DNA of 64,000 bases from Leptura quadrifasciata (GCA_963675555.1 OY776676.1:108210354-108274353), one strand, 5' to 3'; numbered from the stretch's first letter, positions 22,495 to 34,134 are shown. A program made the numbers and translations. Notes: a model not told the origin generated them from the sequence alone.

Positions 22495-22529
22495 TATTTA
22501 GATCATAACATTAAATAAATTTTTGCAAA

Positions 22530-23137
22530 TGTTTGTTTAATACAGTCAATGTTCCTATAAGACAAGATAAGTTTTTAACCAACGAAAGAAACAAAAGTAG
22601 ATTAATTTCTATATTAAAAGAAAAATTGGGAGCTGCATACATCTCTGTCACACAAGTTCAAGACGATGCTGATGTACTCATTAGAAAAACTGCATTGGAA
22701 CATTATTATGCTATTAGTAAAACAATAGTAAATTGTTATTTAAAACCAGGGAAAGAAAAAGTTGAAACATAAGTATATTCATCCAGAAGCTTGGATAATT
22801 TTAATAACAGTAAAAGTAACATTTTATTTCCATGCTATTAGACACTACATCTACATTATTTCAGATCGGAAAGAAGAAATATATGAAATTGCTTCAAAAT
22901 CGCGAGGGCTTACAGAATTGCACCGAAGTTTTCAAAATGCCACAAAGTCAACAAGAATTAATTGCTGAAAATGGAGTTTGCTTACTTCTAGCAATGTACA
23001 ATGCTCCACTGAATGAACAATCGATTGATAAATACAGACATCATTTATTTGTAGAAGCAACCAGAATTAATAAACTAGTGAAATTATTCGATTTACCACC
23101 TCATTCGGTGCTTCACAACAGAATTGATTTAGAGTAG
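22530..23137 (+). pseudogene. E3: third PIN-like/CXC family gene remnant
   Basis: DKFLTNERNKSRLISILKEK and TQVQDDADVLIRKTALEHYY form the N-terminal part of the PIN-like domain. YLKPGKEK follows directly, so the GEDIDLLV segment seen in E1 is deleted. After a frame change DTTSTLFQIGKKKYMKLLQN (near 22850) gives the GCDTTS..GKKK motif, followed by CLLLAMYNAPLNEQSIDKYR and KLFDLPPHSVLHNRID. It is better preserved in this second half than E2. The CXC region is not present and no inverted repeats of its own were seen. It begins 35 bp after the right end of E2. Confidence 0.55.
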
Positions 23138-23282
23138 GTAACGGGGGTGAACAATTAACAACGATAGATTAGAATCCATTCAAAACCTTCTGTCGCCTAC
23201 TCCTGATCAATTAATAAAAAACACAAAAATAAATGTGTAGTAAAATACATACTACGATAGACCAAAAATTCCTAAATTCCTT

Positions 23283-24060
23283 GCCGTCAAGCTCGAAACT
23301 AGTCGGCGGCTAGTGATACAAAACATCCCTGCACCATAGTTCTTTCTTTAGGATTAATATGTCTGGTGGAGGGATATTGCAATCAAATTTTTGTGTGCGT
23401 TTTCCGATTGAAGGCGTAGTATGCCGCAAGTTTTAGGACATTATTTTTAATCGTTTTGGAAATGCTCATTGTGCACCTTGATGAGTGGGAATGAATTTAG
23501 TTCTTTTTATAGGAAATAGTGGAATTTTTGCTCTATCGGGTATATATTTTACTCCACATTTATTTTTTCAATAATTGATCCACTTCGCGTTAGCTTCATA
23601 TTTTGTTAAATATAACTTAGTCCGAGTACGTTGTCAACTCAGATTGCAATTAGTCGCCACAAGATGGAGCCATTCAACAAGTTGTGGATGTCTTTCGTCT
23701 GTAATTTAATAGACTGAAGGAACAGTGCAGGGTTGTTATGTATTCACCTATGCCATTTTGATGAGAGCTAACAAGCTCGAAACTAGTCTGCGGCTGGTGA
23801 TACACAACTACACTGCACTTTAGGATTAATCTATCTGCTGGGGGCTTATTGCAATCAGATTTTTGTTCGCGTTTTCCGATTGAAGATGTATGTCGCAAGT
23901 TTTAGGACATTATTTTCAATCGTTTTGAAAATGCACATTGCGCACCTTGATGGACGGCAGGGAATTGAGTTCTTTTTTTAGGAATTAGTAGAATTTGGTC
24001 CATCGTAGTACCTATGTATTTTTATTTTTGTAATAATTAACCCACTTCGCGTTGGCCTTA
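23283..24060 (+). repeat. Tandem repeat (~482-bp spacing) of hammerhead-bearing units
   Basis: Two related stretches, 23283-23560 and 23765-24050, share AGCTCGAAACTAGTC, TATTGCAATCA, TGCGTTTTCCGATTGAAG and GCAAGTTTTAGGACATTATT. Only the second keeps the complete ribozyme region; the first lacks its 5' half. Direct repeats with a hammerhead recall the terminal repeats of Penelope-like elements, but no Penelope RT was found near them. A third relative is at 49.2 kb. Confidence 0.55.
23725..23818 (+). ncRNA. Degenerate type I hammerhead ribozyme
   Basis: The outer stem I pairs GTGCAG (23725-23730) with CTGCAC (23813-23818), and GTATTCACC with GGTGATAC. The core reads TTGATGA (23758-23764), with C3 changed to T. 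Stem II is perfect, GAGCT-AACA-AGCTC. GAAA is intact, then A-CTAG-TC gives the minimal stem III and cleavage after C23788. All parts are present except C3, which normally pairs with G8, so cleavage should be weak or absent. Confidence 0.65.
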
Positions 24061-24559
24061 TATTTTGTTATAATAAATAATATATTTTACAACTACACTA
24101 AAAGGTGTCATGCGAGTTGTACTTGCGAAAAATAGATCTCGGTTTTTCTTCAGTATGCAGGCATTTCCGCAGACAAATCATATTTAAACGCCGAGACTGG
24201 TGATAGCAAAAATAATGCAGATATTGATGAGGATATAGATCAAATGGCTTTCTTAGTACAAGAGACGATGGAATTAGTAAAGATATTGATGAAGTCGTTA
24301 GAAAACTGATGAAGTTTTAATGGAAATACACCGGGTGTAACAGGATCATGGTATACTCCCCTTTTCTCCTTTAGTTTTGAAGATGATTGATTGAAACTTA
24401 GGATATACTAAATACATAATAAGCAACATTTTTTGACATACAATTGATTTTTTTTCTCACTTCCGGTTTCGCTAAAAGGAAATAAGAAAATAGGATTTTA
24501 TTCTAATTACCTTGTTATACATAAGGTGGTTTTGGAATACAAACAATTAACACAAAACA

Positions 24560-24780
24560 TTACAACAGTTGTTCAAAATCCTGTCCATTAACGTCAATGC
24601 ACTTCTGAATTCGCATAGCTGTTTCTCGGAGAACGTTCGCCAATTGCTGGGCCGTTATGCTATTAATTGCTCGTCTTACTCGTACCTCTAGGTCTTCACG
24701 GGTTGTATAGACAATATTTTTTTAATGACCCCAAACAAAGAAATCAAGGGGTATTAAATCAGGTGACCTTGGAGGCCAGA
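24560..24780 (-). pseudogene. Mariner-like transposase, C-terminal fragment (M3)
   Basis: Minus strand, from the WPPRSPDLIPLDFFVWGH block (third catalytic Asp in PLDFF) through KNIVYTTREDLEVRVRRA to a stop at 24560. One in-frame stop follows the WGH. The catalytic first and second Asp are deleted. Confidence 0.75.
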
Positions 24781-24988
24781 CGAGGGTTGTATAGGGAATA
24801 TACCATCGTTCGGAGGGGATGTAAGTCCGTTGGTCTCTTGTCTATTAAATGTTAGGCAAGTAAAAGATCCCTACTCTTCTTAAGAGAAGAGATTCGGCAA
24901 AATTCCTGGTTGGGGGTAGCTCGCCTATAGGCGTCGGTGTTAGGCCTCAGTAGCGGAAATAGGCCGACGTTAAATAAATGTATAAAAA
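24781..24988 (+). mobile_element. SINE (5'-truncated), inside M3
   Basis: Shares CAAAATTCCTGGTTGGGGGT, CCTCAGTAGCGGAAATAG and ACGTTAAATAAATGTATAAA with the copies at 60608-60887 and 62537-62821. It lies on the plus strand with an A-rich 3' end at about 24988 and lacks the 5S-like head. It sits exactly at the deletion joint of the M3 transposase. Confidence 0.8.
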
Positions 24989-24989
24989 A

Positions 24990-25231
24990 AATTTTATTCG
25001 TGCCAAAACATTAATTCCCGTTCCTTCGTCAATAATGAAGTTTTCTTCGGGATCATTGTTGGGCTCTCTTCGGAATTGATTTTCAACACATTTAAAATAA
25101 TTTTTCGCTGGACATTGTCTCTCGGTATATCGTTGGGCGTAATGGTCGGTAGCTGCAATTGTATTTATTTTACATTCCCGATAAATAATTAACGTGTTCA
25201 CTTTTTCATCTCTTGTATAAATTTGCGGCAT
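24990..25231 (-). pseudogene. Mariner-like transposase, N-terminal fragment (M3)
   Basis: ATG at 25229-25231 opens MPQIYTRDEKVNTLIIYREC and continues to HYAQRYTERQCPAKNYFKCV and ENQFRREPNNDPEE, the helix-turn-helix DNA-binding half of insect mariner-like transposases (xYxxxExxxMLxIYGEC..NAxxAARxYxxRYPxRxxP). The frame runs into the SINE after VLARI. Confidence 0.75.
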
Positions 25232-26338
25232 TTTGAACACAACTAACAAGAATTTAAAATTTTTAAAGACAAAATAAAAACACCGTTAAACCAACAAATG
25301 TTTCATTGTTTTCAAAGCCACCCTAGTTACTTCTTAACATTTAATTAGAACAAAATTGTATTCTCTTATTTTCTTTTAGCTGTATTTTGTTTGTATTTAT
25401 CGCAAATTTTAATACGACATATGAATAAATTCCTTATTAATAGTACTAATAAATGGTATCACGGTAGCGATATGGTTCTATTTGAAAAATTGAGTTTTGT
25501 CCCAAAAACAAATTTGGTGAATTTTATTTGTTTGTAAATCAGGTAATTTAGTGTTTTTAACGAGATGTCGGATCATTTAGAATAAATCGGAACCGTCATG
25601 GCACATTTAAATGGAAAACTAAAAATTACATTATAAAAAAATTGATGATTGAAATGGCACTTATTTGTCATCGTTGAATTCAAAAAATTATGCAGAATTC
25701 AAAAATGCAATAATATAAAGGGTGTTTGTTCCCTTTTAAAAATCGAAATCAATTGATATCAAGAAGTGCCGCTTATTATGTATGTAGTATATCCTTAATT
25801 TCAATCAATTATCTTCAAAATTAAAGGAGAAAAGGGGGTATACCATGATCCTGTTACACCCGGTATGAGGAAGAAGGGGCCAAATGATTAAAATTGAATA
25901 TTTTCTATTTCAATGTGGATTAGGCCTACGGAGGATACCACATTAAAAAAACGTACTTAGTACTCTACTTATAACTGTTTTCCTAGAAAAAAAATGACAA
26001 TTTTAGAGATATTTTCGAAAAACTAGAATTTGCCCTAAAACCCATGGTCACTCTTTCTTTATATTTAAGTAGCTACGCTATATATACTCCTAAGTTCATT
26101 GTAAAAATGTTTTTTTAATTTTTTTTTACCAGTTATTTTTCTTTGTAGATATCTGTTTTCTAGAAACTAATGAATTAGAAATACTTTTAAGAATTAAAAC
26201 TGAATTTCTTTTAGTGGAAATATTATTTTTTTTATATCTACTGACACAAAAAATTCTCACTTATAGCAGAGTAAATTTGGTATGAAACATATTTCGTAAG
26301 AGTGATGCGGAATATTCGACGGTATACTTTTCACTTAC

Positions 26339-26476
26339 CTCAGCTCGGAGAAGATCTCCCGACGACAGGTGGGTAAAACCATATTTTTCAACAATTTTAT
26401 CACATTGAGTTCCTTTGCCAGATCCTGGGCCACCCAAAACCCAGATGATAGGAACTTTTATTTCAGGAATGGGAGC
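26339..26476 (-). CDS. AK1: Adenylate kinase 1, exon 2 (P-loop)
   Basis: 46 codons between an acceptor (CTAG at 26477-26480) and a donor (GTAAG, 26334-26338), both phase 0. It begins APIPEIKVPIIWVLGGPGSG and continues KGTQCDKIVEKYGFTHLSSG and DLLRAE. GGPGSGKGT is the canonical AK P-loop, and SSGDLLRAE is the start of the AMP-binding region. No methionine precedes the P-loop in this exon, so the start codon must be in an upstream exon. The 6.5-kb intron on its 3' side carries elements E2, E3, the hammerhead repeats and mariner M3. Confidence 0.93.
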
Positions 26477-26745
26477 CTAGGAATTAACAGAAAGTTATAA
26501 ATAAATATACAAATAATAATTGTGCCTGCGACTGAAACGTAAAATTTTGAATAGAATTGTTGTGGCCGTGAGCTTAGATATATTTATATAAATGATTATA
26601 TATTTATACTTAATGAACCTCAATTTTACGTGGAATTTGTATAAACTATAATATAAACAAGCCACAGATCTCTTCTCACAACAAGTCTGTTAACTTTGGT
26701 AAACCAGATACAACTCTCCATTTTATCAATTTCAATATACTAGTA

Positions 26746-27364
26746 TACGGGGTGTACAATTAATAATAGGCCATAGTTCAAGGCTAGATTCTTTCGACTG
26801 AAATAATATATGAGGATATAACCAAACATGCTTTAGTGAACTAGTGGAAAAATATACAGGATGTGAACGTTGCATAGAAGTAAGTAAAGGCAAGTGCAGC
26901 AAATTAGTTCATAAGCAAGTCAGTGAGTTTGCGCAGTTTTTAGTTACGTTCTGTAATTTTTTCAATAAATACAATTTGTCCTTTTCAAATTGAGTTTGCT
27001 GTCAAACAATTTTTTACGTAGAAATGGTTTCTGCACGAGATTTTCTAGTCAGAGGTGCCACAACGTTTCTTAAAAGAAAAAGAGAAAAAATATTCGTCAT
27101 CAGCTCATGAGGCGCCTTCGACGAGCTAGCGTGATGCGGTATATAGATTATTGTTTTCTGGATTAAAAAATGTTTCCTTGCCAATTTTGGAGAAGATAGG
27201 TACATAGTTCAGATATTGCAAAAAATGAAAAAAATTACAACTTTGATATCCTGTATCTTTTTCAACAGCATAAATTTACTAAAGCATGTTTGGTTATATC
27301 CTCGTATTTTGGTTCAAAGAATCTACCCTTGAGCTATGGCCCATTATTAATGGTCCACTCTGTA
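26746..27364. mobile_element. Mariner-type MITE, 619 bp
   Basis: The ends TACGGGGTGTACAATTAATA and (inverse) TACAGAGTGGACCATTAATA start about 130-bp inverted repeats that also share GAGGATATAACCAAACATGC. TA flanks each side (26744-26745, 27365-27366). The interior has no recognisable transposase, so the element depends on another for movement. Confidence 0.8.
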
Positions 27365-28314
27365 TAAGTCTAGAGAAGCATACATAGGAAAATTATGATA
27401 GTTAAAGTATTTTAATAAAATTTATTTGTAACACAATTCTATTTCTAAAAATGTGATCTAGATTGTATCAGCAACATTTAGCAGGAACTAAAATCCTATA
27501 TCGGGGGTATGATATGCATTTAAAAGGGTAAGATTCTGCTGTTGTAAATTCACTAGTATTTTTGCCACTATACATTGCTTCAACATATCTCATTGAATTT
27601 TAGTGAAGCCGATCAAATAAATACATTTTTTAACAGAATTGTTGACGAATTAACAGCATAAGCTACAAAATTGACCTCATATGTTGCAAGTCAGCTTCCA
27701 GCTGTTTATATACTGTCGTGAGCAAAAAAAAAATATGACAACTATCTTTTTCTAATGTAAATCTGTCTCTATTTGAATATGTAATCCGTAGCCGAAAATG
27801 ACACAATGAAAATGTCACAAAACTCAAAGTTAGATGTACACAACTAAATTTTAGCAAAAATACATTATAAGACTTATTCCACGACATTACTTACTGGATG
27901 TGATAATATAAGTTATTCGTGCAAGTAGGAAAAAAACACTGTATTTGAAACTCTTGCGGAACATTAATGCCACCGAACTGTAAATGAATGTGGTTGAATT
28001 TACGTCAGCAGCAACTTGTTAATTTTTCAAATGCTTGTATATAGTTCTCCCAATTTTGAAGTAGATTTAGAAGTATACGTATTTAAAAACTATTAGATGG
28101 ACTTGATAAGCAATTATGAAATTTTATTAAAAATCCTGAAACAGTGCTATTTTAATTTAAAATTGCCTTATTTTGGTGTGAAAATAATACCCCGCGTTCA
28201 CTCCCTCTGAATTTTGACTACCACTGGAAATTTTAAATTAGGGTGTAAGTCGTGGGGCACAAAGCTTTTTAAATTTGGGTTATTAATGCTGAGAGAATGT
28301 AAAATTTTGTTAAT
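27365..28314. other. AK1 intron 1 spacer
   Basis: No coding similarity or repeat recognised. Confidence 0.4.
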
Positions 28315-28765
28315 GTCTTGATCCTTTTTGAAGGTACAATTAGCGGTGATGTATATCTAGATTTTTTGACGAACTTTTTAGTTTACAATGAAATACATTT
28401 TCCTGATATTAATTATTAAAAAAATAGACAGGTACATTTGGTACCACGAAGATGGAGCTTCAACGCATTATTCGTGTAGAGGGTTATTTAAACTTCCAGT
28501 TTCCAGGTGGATTGGACGACTTGGAACTATTGAATGGCCACCCCATCTCCTTATTTGATTCCTCTGGACTATTTTTATGGGGATTTTTAAAATAAAAGGT
28601 GTATGTTAATCGACCAGCCAATATTGCAGATTTTAAACATAGGGTAACCGGAGAAATTCCCAAAATACGTCCTGAGATCATACAAAATATCATCCGAAAA
28701 TTAAATGATCGCTTTGCTTCTCATCAAGTGGTGATTGGTGGTCATTTTGAATATTTAATTCAATT
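28315..28765 (+). pseudogene. Mariner-like transposase fragment, plus strand
   Basis: Frames change within it. LDPFFEGTISGDVYLDFLTN is the block after the first catalytic Asp. EDGASTHYS replaces the usual QQDGAPPHxx around the second Asp. RWIGRLGTIEWPPHLL and (L)DYF are the third-Asp block, and NRPANIADFKHRVTGEI with IRKLNDRFASHQVV is the C-terminus. No terminal repeats identified. Clearly decayed. Confidence 0.65.
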
Positions 28766-30202
28766 ATAAAATAAATTAGAAATACGAAAATATATTTAAA
28801 ATACATTTTTAATATCATGTGGGATTTTGCGTTTCATTATATGTAAAGAGTTGTGTTGAGGTGGGAACAACTTTGTATTAAAAATTTAAAAACAACAAGA
28901 GACCAGTTTCAACTTCTCTTGAAAATCAATAATTTAGCAAAAAATACCCCGACTCAGTTTAAACAGAATTTTATATTTTCAAAATTAATATTCTCAGTAA
29001 TTAATGCCTCATAATTACGCTTAAAATGTAGTCCATACATATGGACAACACTGTAGGTACTACATAATAATTCAATTTGAAAGCTAGCATTTTCTTCCGC
29101 AATGTTTGTATAGTAACCCGCAGACTTATGCTGCGGATAAAAAAGGCAATAAAAACTTTACGAGCTCATTATTAATGCCAGCGAACCATTCGGTATGGTG
29201 TTATCAATCAAGCCAACGTACATTAACAACCTATAGAGGTAAGTGATTCAATTTGCGGGTCAAATAGTACAAAGAGTAATGGTATTTTAATCAGGTCGTA
29301 AATTTGTATTTACTTTTTTATCTGCCCAGTAAATTTGGAGATAACTATCACATCCGTCTTTTTATTCACGTGTACCGGTTGAATATTTTTCGACATTGAA
29401 TGATACAACAGCCCGTCTGTGCCTGTTTTACCTAAGTTTTACCACAGTTTCAGCACGTGTTGCTCTTTGATAGTGCGCTCTTTATTGATCTCCGAGATAA
29501 AATAATTATTACTTTTTACCAGAATAATCAAACTGTAAAACATTTTTCACTAAAATTAAATTGCTGATAAAACTCGGACAAAATTGCTGGAAATATATAA
29601 AAAAATATTTCGATACTACATTTACTTGACAATAAGTAATACACCTCTGAGTGTACTAATTTTTCCTTGAAACAACTAATTAAAATGCTTTTTAACATCT
29701 CCATTATAATCAGCACACTTTATACAATAGCTGTCTGATAGTAAAAGTTCCGGGTAATATTTTTTGTTTTAGAAATATCACGAGTTATATTAGTTATGTA
29801 AATATCACGAATTATATGATGTATCAGCGAAAAAGGGTGAAAAATTAATAAAGGGGACCAACGTAAGCTCGATTCGCTTAGCACTCTCTGGAAATTAACT
29901 CCAAATTGTACACAATATGAAATCAGTTTTTAAAATGTGTCCAAAAGCTGCATGGAAACAGAGAAATAAGCAGCGTGAAATAAAACTTCTTTATTTCACA
30001 CTTTTTGACGACTTTTTACAAAATTATATTGTTTCCATAGAGTTAGAATAGACTGGAGAGATCATGAAATTAAAATTTTATATGCAAAAACGACATTGGT
30101 AGGCGTGGCTAAGTATAGCATCAAAATGGTTGTCTTGCTAAATCTGGACTATTTTAAATTACAAGAACGTAAGTAAACTGTTTTAATTCATTGAAGGAGT
30201 CG
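28766..30202. other. AK1 intron 1 spacer
   Basis: Nothing coding recognised. Around 30030-30060 the run CATAGAGTTAGAATA is shared (inverse) with 34055-34075, possibly part of a dispersed repeat. Confidence 0.35.
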
Positions 30203-31078
30203 ACGAACTACTGAATGTTTGCGCCTCGGACTAAACAATGTCCCCTGTTCGTTTTCGAGGGTGCTGAACCGATCCCCGAAGTCAAATCAATTTTTCCACC
30301 TCGACAACCTCCTCAAATTGGTCAAAAACTACCCCCAAAGTCCCCTTTTCCGTGAACCCGTTTATTTTCCCCAGCTTTTCGACTAATTATTATTCCCTCA
30401 AGTAGAACGGAAGGTCCCTCGAGGGATTTGATCATAGCCACCCCTACCACTGGCGTCCAACCCTTGTAGAGGGTAAAAAATTGATATTTGTTTTCGTGAG
30501 AAAAAAATTGATATTTTATAGAAGGTGTTTGTTTGAGGAAGGTGATAGGTGGCCAAGATTGTGTAACAACCCCCGGGGGTTGTTTTCACCCTTCAAGGGG
30601 GTGGAAATTTTCATATATAATAAAAAATAGTATAAAAAAATGTGTTTATTAAAGCGTTTTTAGAAATTGATTTTCCACCCCTTTGAAGGTTGAAAACAAC
30701 CCCCGGGGTGGTTACACAACCCTGGTCGCCTACCACCTTCCTCAAAGAAACACCTCCTATATAATATCAAATTTTTCTCTCATAAAAACAAATATCAATT
30801 TTCCACCCCCTACAAGGGTTGTAAGTCTCGGGGTAGGGGTGGCTGACGTCAATTCCCTCGAAGGATCTTCCGTTCTACTCGAGGGAACAACAGTTAATCG
30901 AAAAACTGGGGAAAATAAACTAGTTCACAGAAAAAGGGACTTTGGGGGTGGTTTTTGGCCAATTTGATGATGTTGTCGAGTTGGAAAAATTGGTTTGTCC
31001 CCGGGGATCTATTAAGCATGCTCGAAAACGGAAGGGGAGTTATTGTCTACCGAGGTGCAAACATTCGATAATTTCGTT
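30203..31078. mobile_element. Foldback element: ~410-bp arms around a ~54-bp loop
   Basis: 30203-30612 and 30667-31078 are inverted copies from end to end (for example GTGTAACAACCCCCGGGG against CCCCGGGGTGGTTACAC, and AGTAGAACGGAAG against CTTCCGTTCTACT). No coding capacity. The arms contain TTCGAGGG motifs also seen in the MITEs at 35.5 and 53.6-53.9 kb. Confidence 0.8.
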
Positions 31079-31195
31079 ATAAATCCTGACTCTTTAAATG
31101 GACTATTTTAATAAATGCAGGTTTTTCAATAAAATGAATTAGTCTAGAGGATATATGTGAATATTTAAATAAAACAAAACATATCTAAGTAAATA

Positions 31196-33586
31196 GACAG
31201 GGTGTCTCAATGGAAACTGAATCAATCGATATAGAGAAGTACGCATCACAAAATTTTGAAAATTTAGATAATTACTAATGTCGGTGTGGCCAATCCAACT
31301 AAAATAATTACAAGTAGCTGGCACCTCCGCTTATACCGGAAGCCGATACCAACTTGCTTATTTCAAATGGAACACCCTATATATTTTAAGGTTTTCGAAA
31401 AGAGCATAAAATTCTGAGTCGAAAATATGTAGCATATCCTATACCTAAACATAGCCGTTTCAGAGATATTTGATAATTTATAGAGAATTTGACAGGTGCA
31501 ACGGTTTGCAAGAACCGTTATAATTTTCTTCGTGTAAAAGTTCCTCATTTGCTTCTTGTCACGTAAAAAGAACACAAGGAGAACTACGTTCTACAACTGA
31601 AATAAATTCAATAATATCATACCAAGTGTGCCGTTTTTCGCGTTGCATTTTGTCAACTTTAAACCGCGAGAACTTGTTTAGGTCAAATGGAACACCTTGT
31701 ATTTTTTTACGTCAAGTTGTGTAAAATTGAATTCCCTTTTTTCTGATATAGCATTGTGGGGGTTAAAGTTACAACTTTTTGAAATATTTGCGATTTTATT
31801 AGAAATTCATGAATTGTTGTAATCATTTCATCAAAATAGCCATGATTAGAAACAATCAGTCATTATCTTATGTCAAAAAATTCCAGCACTTTTAAATTAT
31901 ACCAACGAAAACTTTTTAAATTTGTTTATTATTTATGGAGAATGTGATAAAGTAATATCAAGAATTTGCAGCACATTTGCTACTCGATATCCACAAAAAC
32001 GCAAAATAACACTAACACTGTAACATGCGTATTGATCGAATTGAAGATATGGCATGAATTAAAATGGCAGAGATAAGATGAATTTAAAATATGATTTCAT
32101 TTTAATTCAATAATTACTCAAAATTCCGCCCTCGAACCTCGACACATTTTTCGCACGTTTGGATTAGTTCCTCATGGGGAGCTCTTCTAATTGAATCCTG
32201 TGATACGTTTTGAAATGCATTTCTTACTCTTTGCCTATAATCTTCAATGGTTGTTAATGGGCTCTCATAAGCTTTATTTTTAATAGTTCCCCAAATGAAA
32301 TAATCCAGAACTGATAAATCGGGGGAGCGAGGAGGCCATAAGAAAGGTCCATTATTGGCAATCCATTGATCATAAAAAGTTTCTTGTAAATAATTATTAA
32401 TTAAATATGCGTTATGTGGGGGAGCACCGTCGTGCTGATAAAAAATGTTTCTATGTTCGGCGAGAGGTAAATTTTCTAAATAGTTGTTATTAAAATTTTG
32501 TAAGATATTCAGATATCTTTCAACTGAAAAAGAAAACAAAAATTTACCTATACATATTAGCAGAATTTAATTTACCGTTTAAATTTTCCTGATAAAATTG
32601 TAATGCTACCACTCTATCGTTTCTTATGGCACAGTAAACATTGAACTGCCAACTTTCCTGAAAGTTTCGCTCTCCGAACATATGAGGATTTAAGCCACTC
32701 CAATAATGCGAATTGTGTCTATTAAAAAGTCCATTTTTAGTAAATTTTGCTTCATCTGTCCATATAATATTTCCCAAATAAGAATCGTGACCCTCAGACC
32801 TTATTAGAATAAACTCACAAAAATTCTGTCTTTTTAGGAAATTTGTTTCTTTTAATCCTTGAACCATATGGAATAAAAACGGGTGAAACTTATGTTTTAA
32901 TAAGATTCTGATTTTTTGACATCAGATAATGGCTGATTGTTTCTAATCATGGCTATTTTGATGAAATGATTACGACAATTCATGAATTTCTAATAAATCG
33001 CAAATATTTCAAAAAGTTGTAAATTTAACCTCCACAATGCTAATATCAGAAAAAAGGGAATTCAATTTTACACAAATTGACGTAAAAAAATACAGGGTGT
33101 TCCATTTGACCTAAACAAGTTTTCGCGGTTTGAAGTTGACAAAATGTAACGCTAAAAACGGAACACTTAGTATCATATTATTGAATTTATTTCAGTTGTA
33201 AAACGTAGTTCTCCTTGTGTTCTTTTTACGTGACAAGAAGCAAATGAGGAGCTTTTACACGAAGAAAGTTATAACGGTTCTTGCAAACTAAATTTTATAT
33301 AAAATATCTAATATCGCTGAAACGGCTAGGTTTAGGTATAGGATATGCTACATATTTTCGACTCAGAACTTTATGCTCTTTTCGAAAACCCTAAAATATA
33401 TAGGGTGTTCCATTTGAAATAAGCAAGTTGGTATCGACTTCCGGTATAAGCGGAAGTGTCAGCTGCTTGTAATTATTTTAGTTGGATTGGCCACATCGAC
33501 ATTAGTAATTATCTAAATTTTCAAAATTCTCTGGTGCGTACTTTTCTCTATATCGATCGATTCAATTCCCTGTGAGACACCCTGTA
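31196..33586 (-). mobile_element. M1: mariner-like element with ~680-bp compound inverted repeats
   Basis: 2391 bp, flanked by TA (31194-31195 and 33587-33588). The ends are ACAGGGTGTCTCA on both sides. The inverted arms run to about 31885 and back from about 32915. Inside each arm two further mariner-tip-like motifs occur (CAAATGGAACACCCTATA near 31364 and its inverse near 33410; AGGTCAAATGGAACACC near 31680 and its inverse near 33100). The transposase lies on the minus strand between the arms. Confidence 0.85.
32114..32867 (-). pseudogene. Mariner-like DD41D-type transposase lacking its N-terminus (M1)
   Basis: Two exons joined across a 52-nt intron (GTAAAT..TTTTTCAG, 32524-32575): 32576-32867 and 32114-32523. 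The catalytic residues are all present: IWTDEAKF, YQHDGAPPHN and SPDLSVLDYF. Counting gives 41 residues between the second and third Asp. Upstream of the first exon an open stretch RILLKHKFHPF continues, but the sequence then enters the inverted arm, so the helix-turn-helix region (about 100 residues) is missing. The C-terminus ends CEKCVEVRGRNFE and a stop. The catalytic core may be intact, but no complete transposase can be made from this copy. It lies in AK1 intron 1, same strand as AK1. Confidence 0.75.
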
Positions 33587-34134
33587 TATTTATTGTCATT
33601 TAAGTAACACAATTTTATTGTTCTCATGCCTAATGTTTTGTGACTTATTTATTTTATTTTTACTTAAATAGTACAGCCTAATATTTGCGTATTTATTTGC
33701 TACTGCTTTTATTACTAGAACCCTATGCCTGTCCAAGGGCGGCTGGTCAAAAGGAAAATTTTAAAATACATTTTTTTAAATTTAATTAAATGAATTTTCT
33801 TAACGCGGCTCTGTGTGTTGTTTATATTATATACTAACCTATAAAATGTTATCCCGGTAATTTCTTTTTGTTAGTACTGTTCTTGAAGAGCAATTCATTT
33901 AGCACATGATACCATTGTTTTTTTGGTAAAAAAAAACTCCACAAATTGTCGATAACAAATAAAAATGAACAGATAACAAACTGTCACTTTTGACAGAAAA
34001 GTAGTAACAATATGGCGGGCTAATGCTACATTTGACCACGTGACTGCTTGTCCTGTATATTCTAACTCTATGATTGTTTCCTAATTACGAATGGCGATAC
34101 AAAAAAATTTGTAAAATAACGCAGGACTAAAAAT
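33587..34134. other. Spacer between M1 and the palindromic repeat
   Basis: No coding similarity. It contains the TTCTAACTCTATGATTGTTTCC block shared (inverse) with about 30.03 kb. Confidence 0.35.

Larger units (their letters stand above)
24331..25863 (-). mobile_element. M3: internally deleted mariner-like element
   Basis: The ends CCGGGTGTAACAGGATCATG (24331) and its inverse (to 25863) are inverted repeats of about 110 bp with the run TTTGAAGATGATTGATTGAA. The transposase is minus strand. Only its N-terminal helix-turn-helix region and C-terminal part remain; the middle is replaced by a SINE (24781-24988). The right flank begins TA; the left flank is CA, so the TA duplication is imperfect. 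Confidence 0.75.

Noticed and set aside
23283..23330. Fourth hammerhead copy
   Set aside because: Has GCTCGAAACTAGTC but lacks the CTGATGA half and stem II 5' strand, so it is a fragment only.
27014..27205. Possible transposase in the 26.7-kb MITE
   Set aside because: No helix-turn-helix or DDE motif; the interior is not recognisable.
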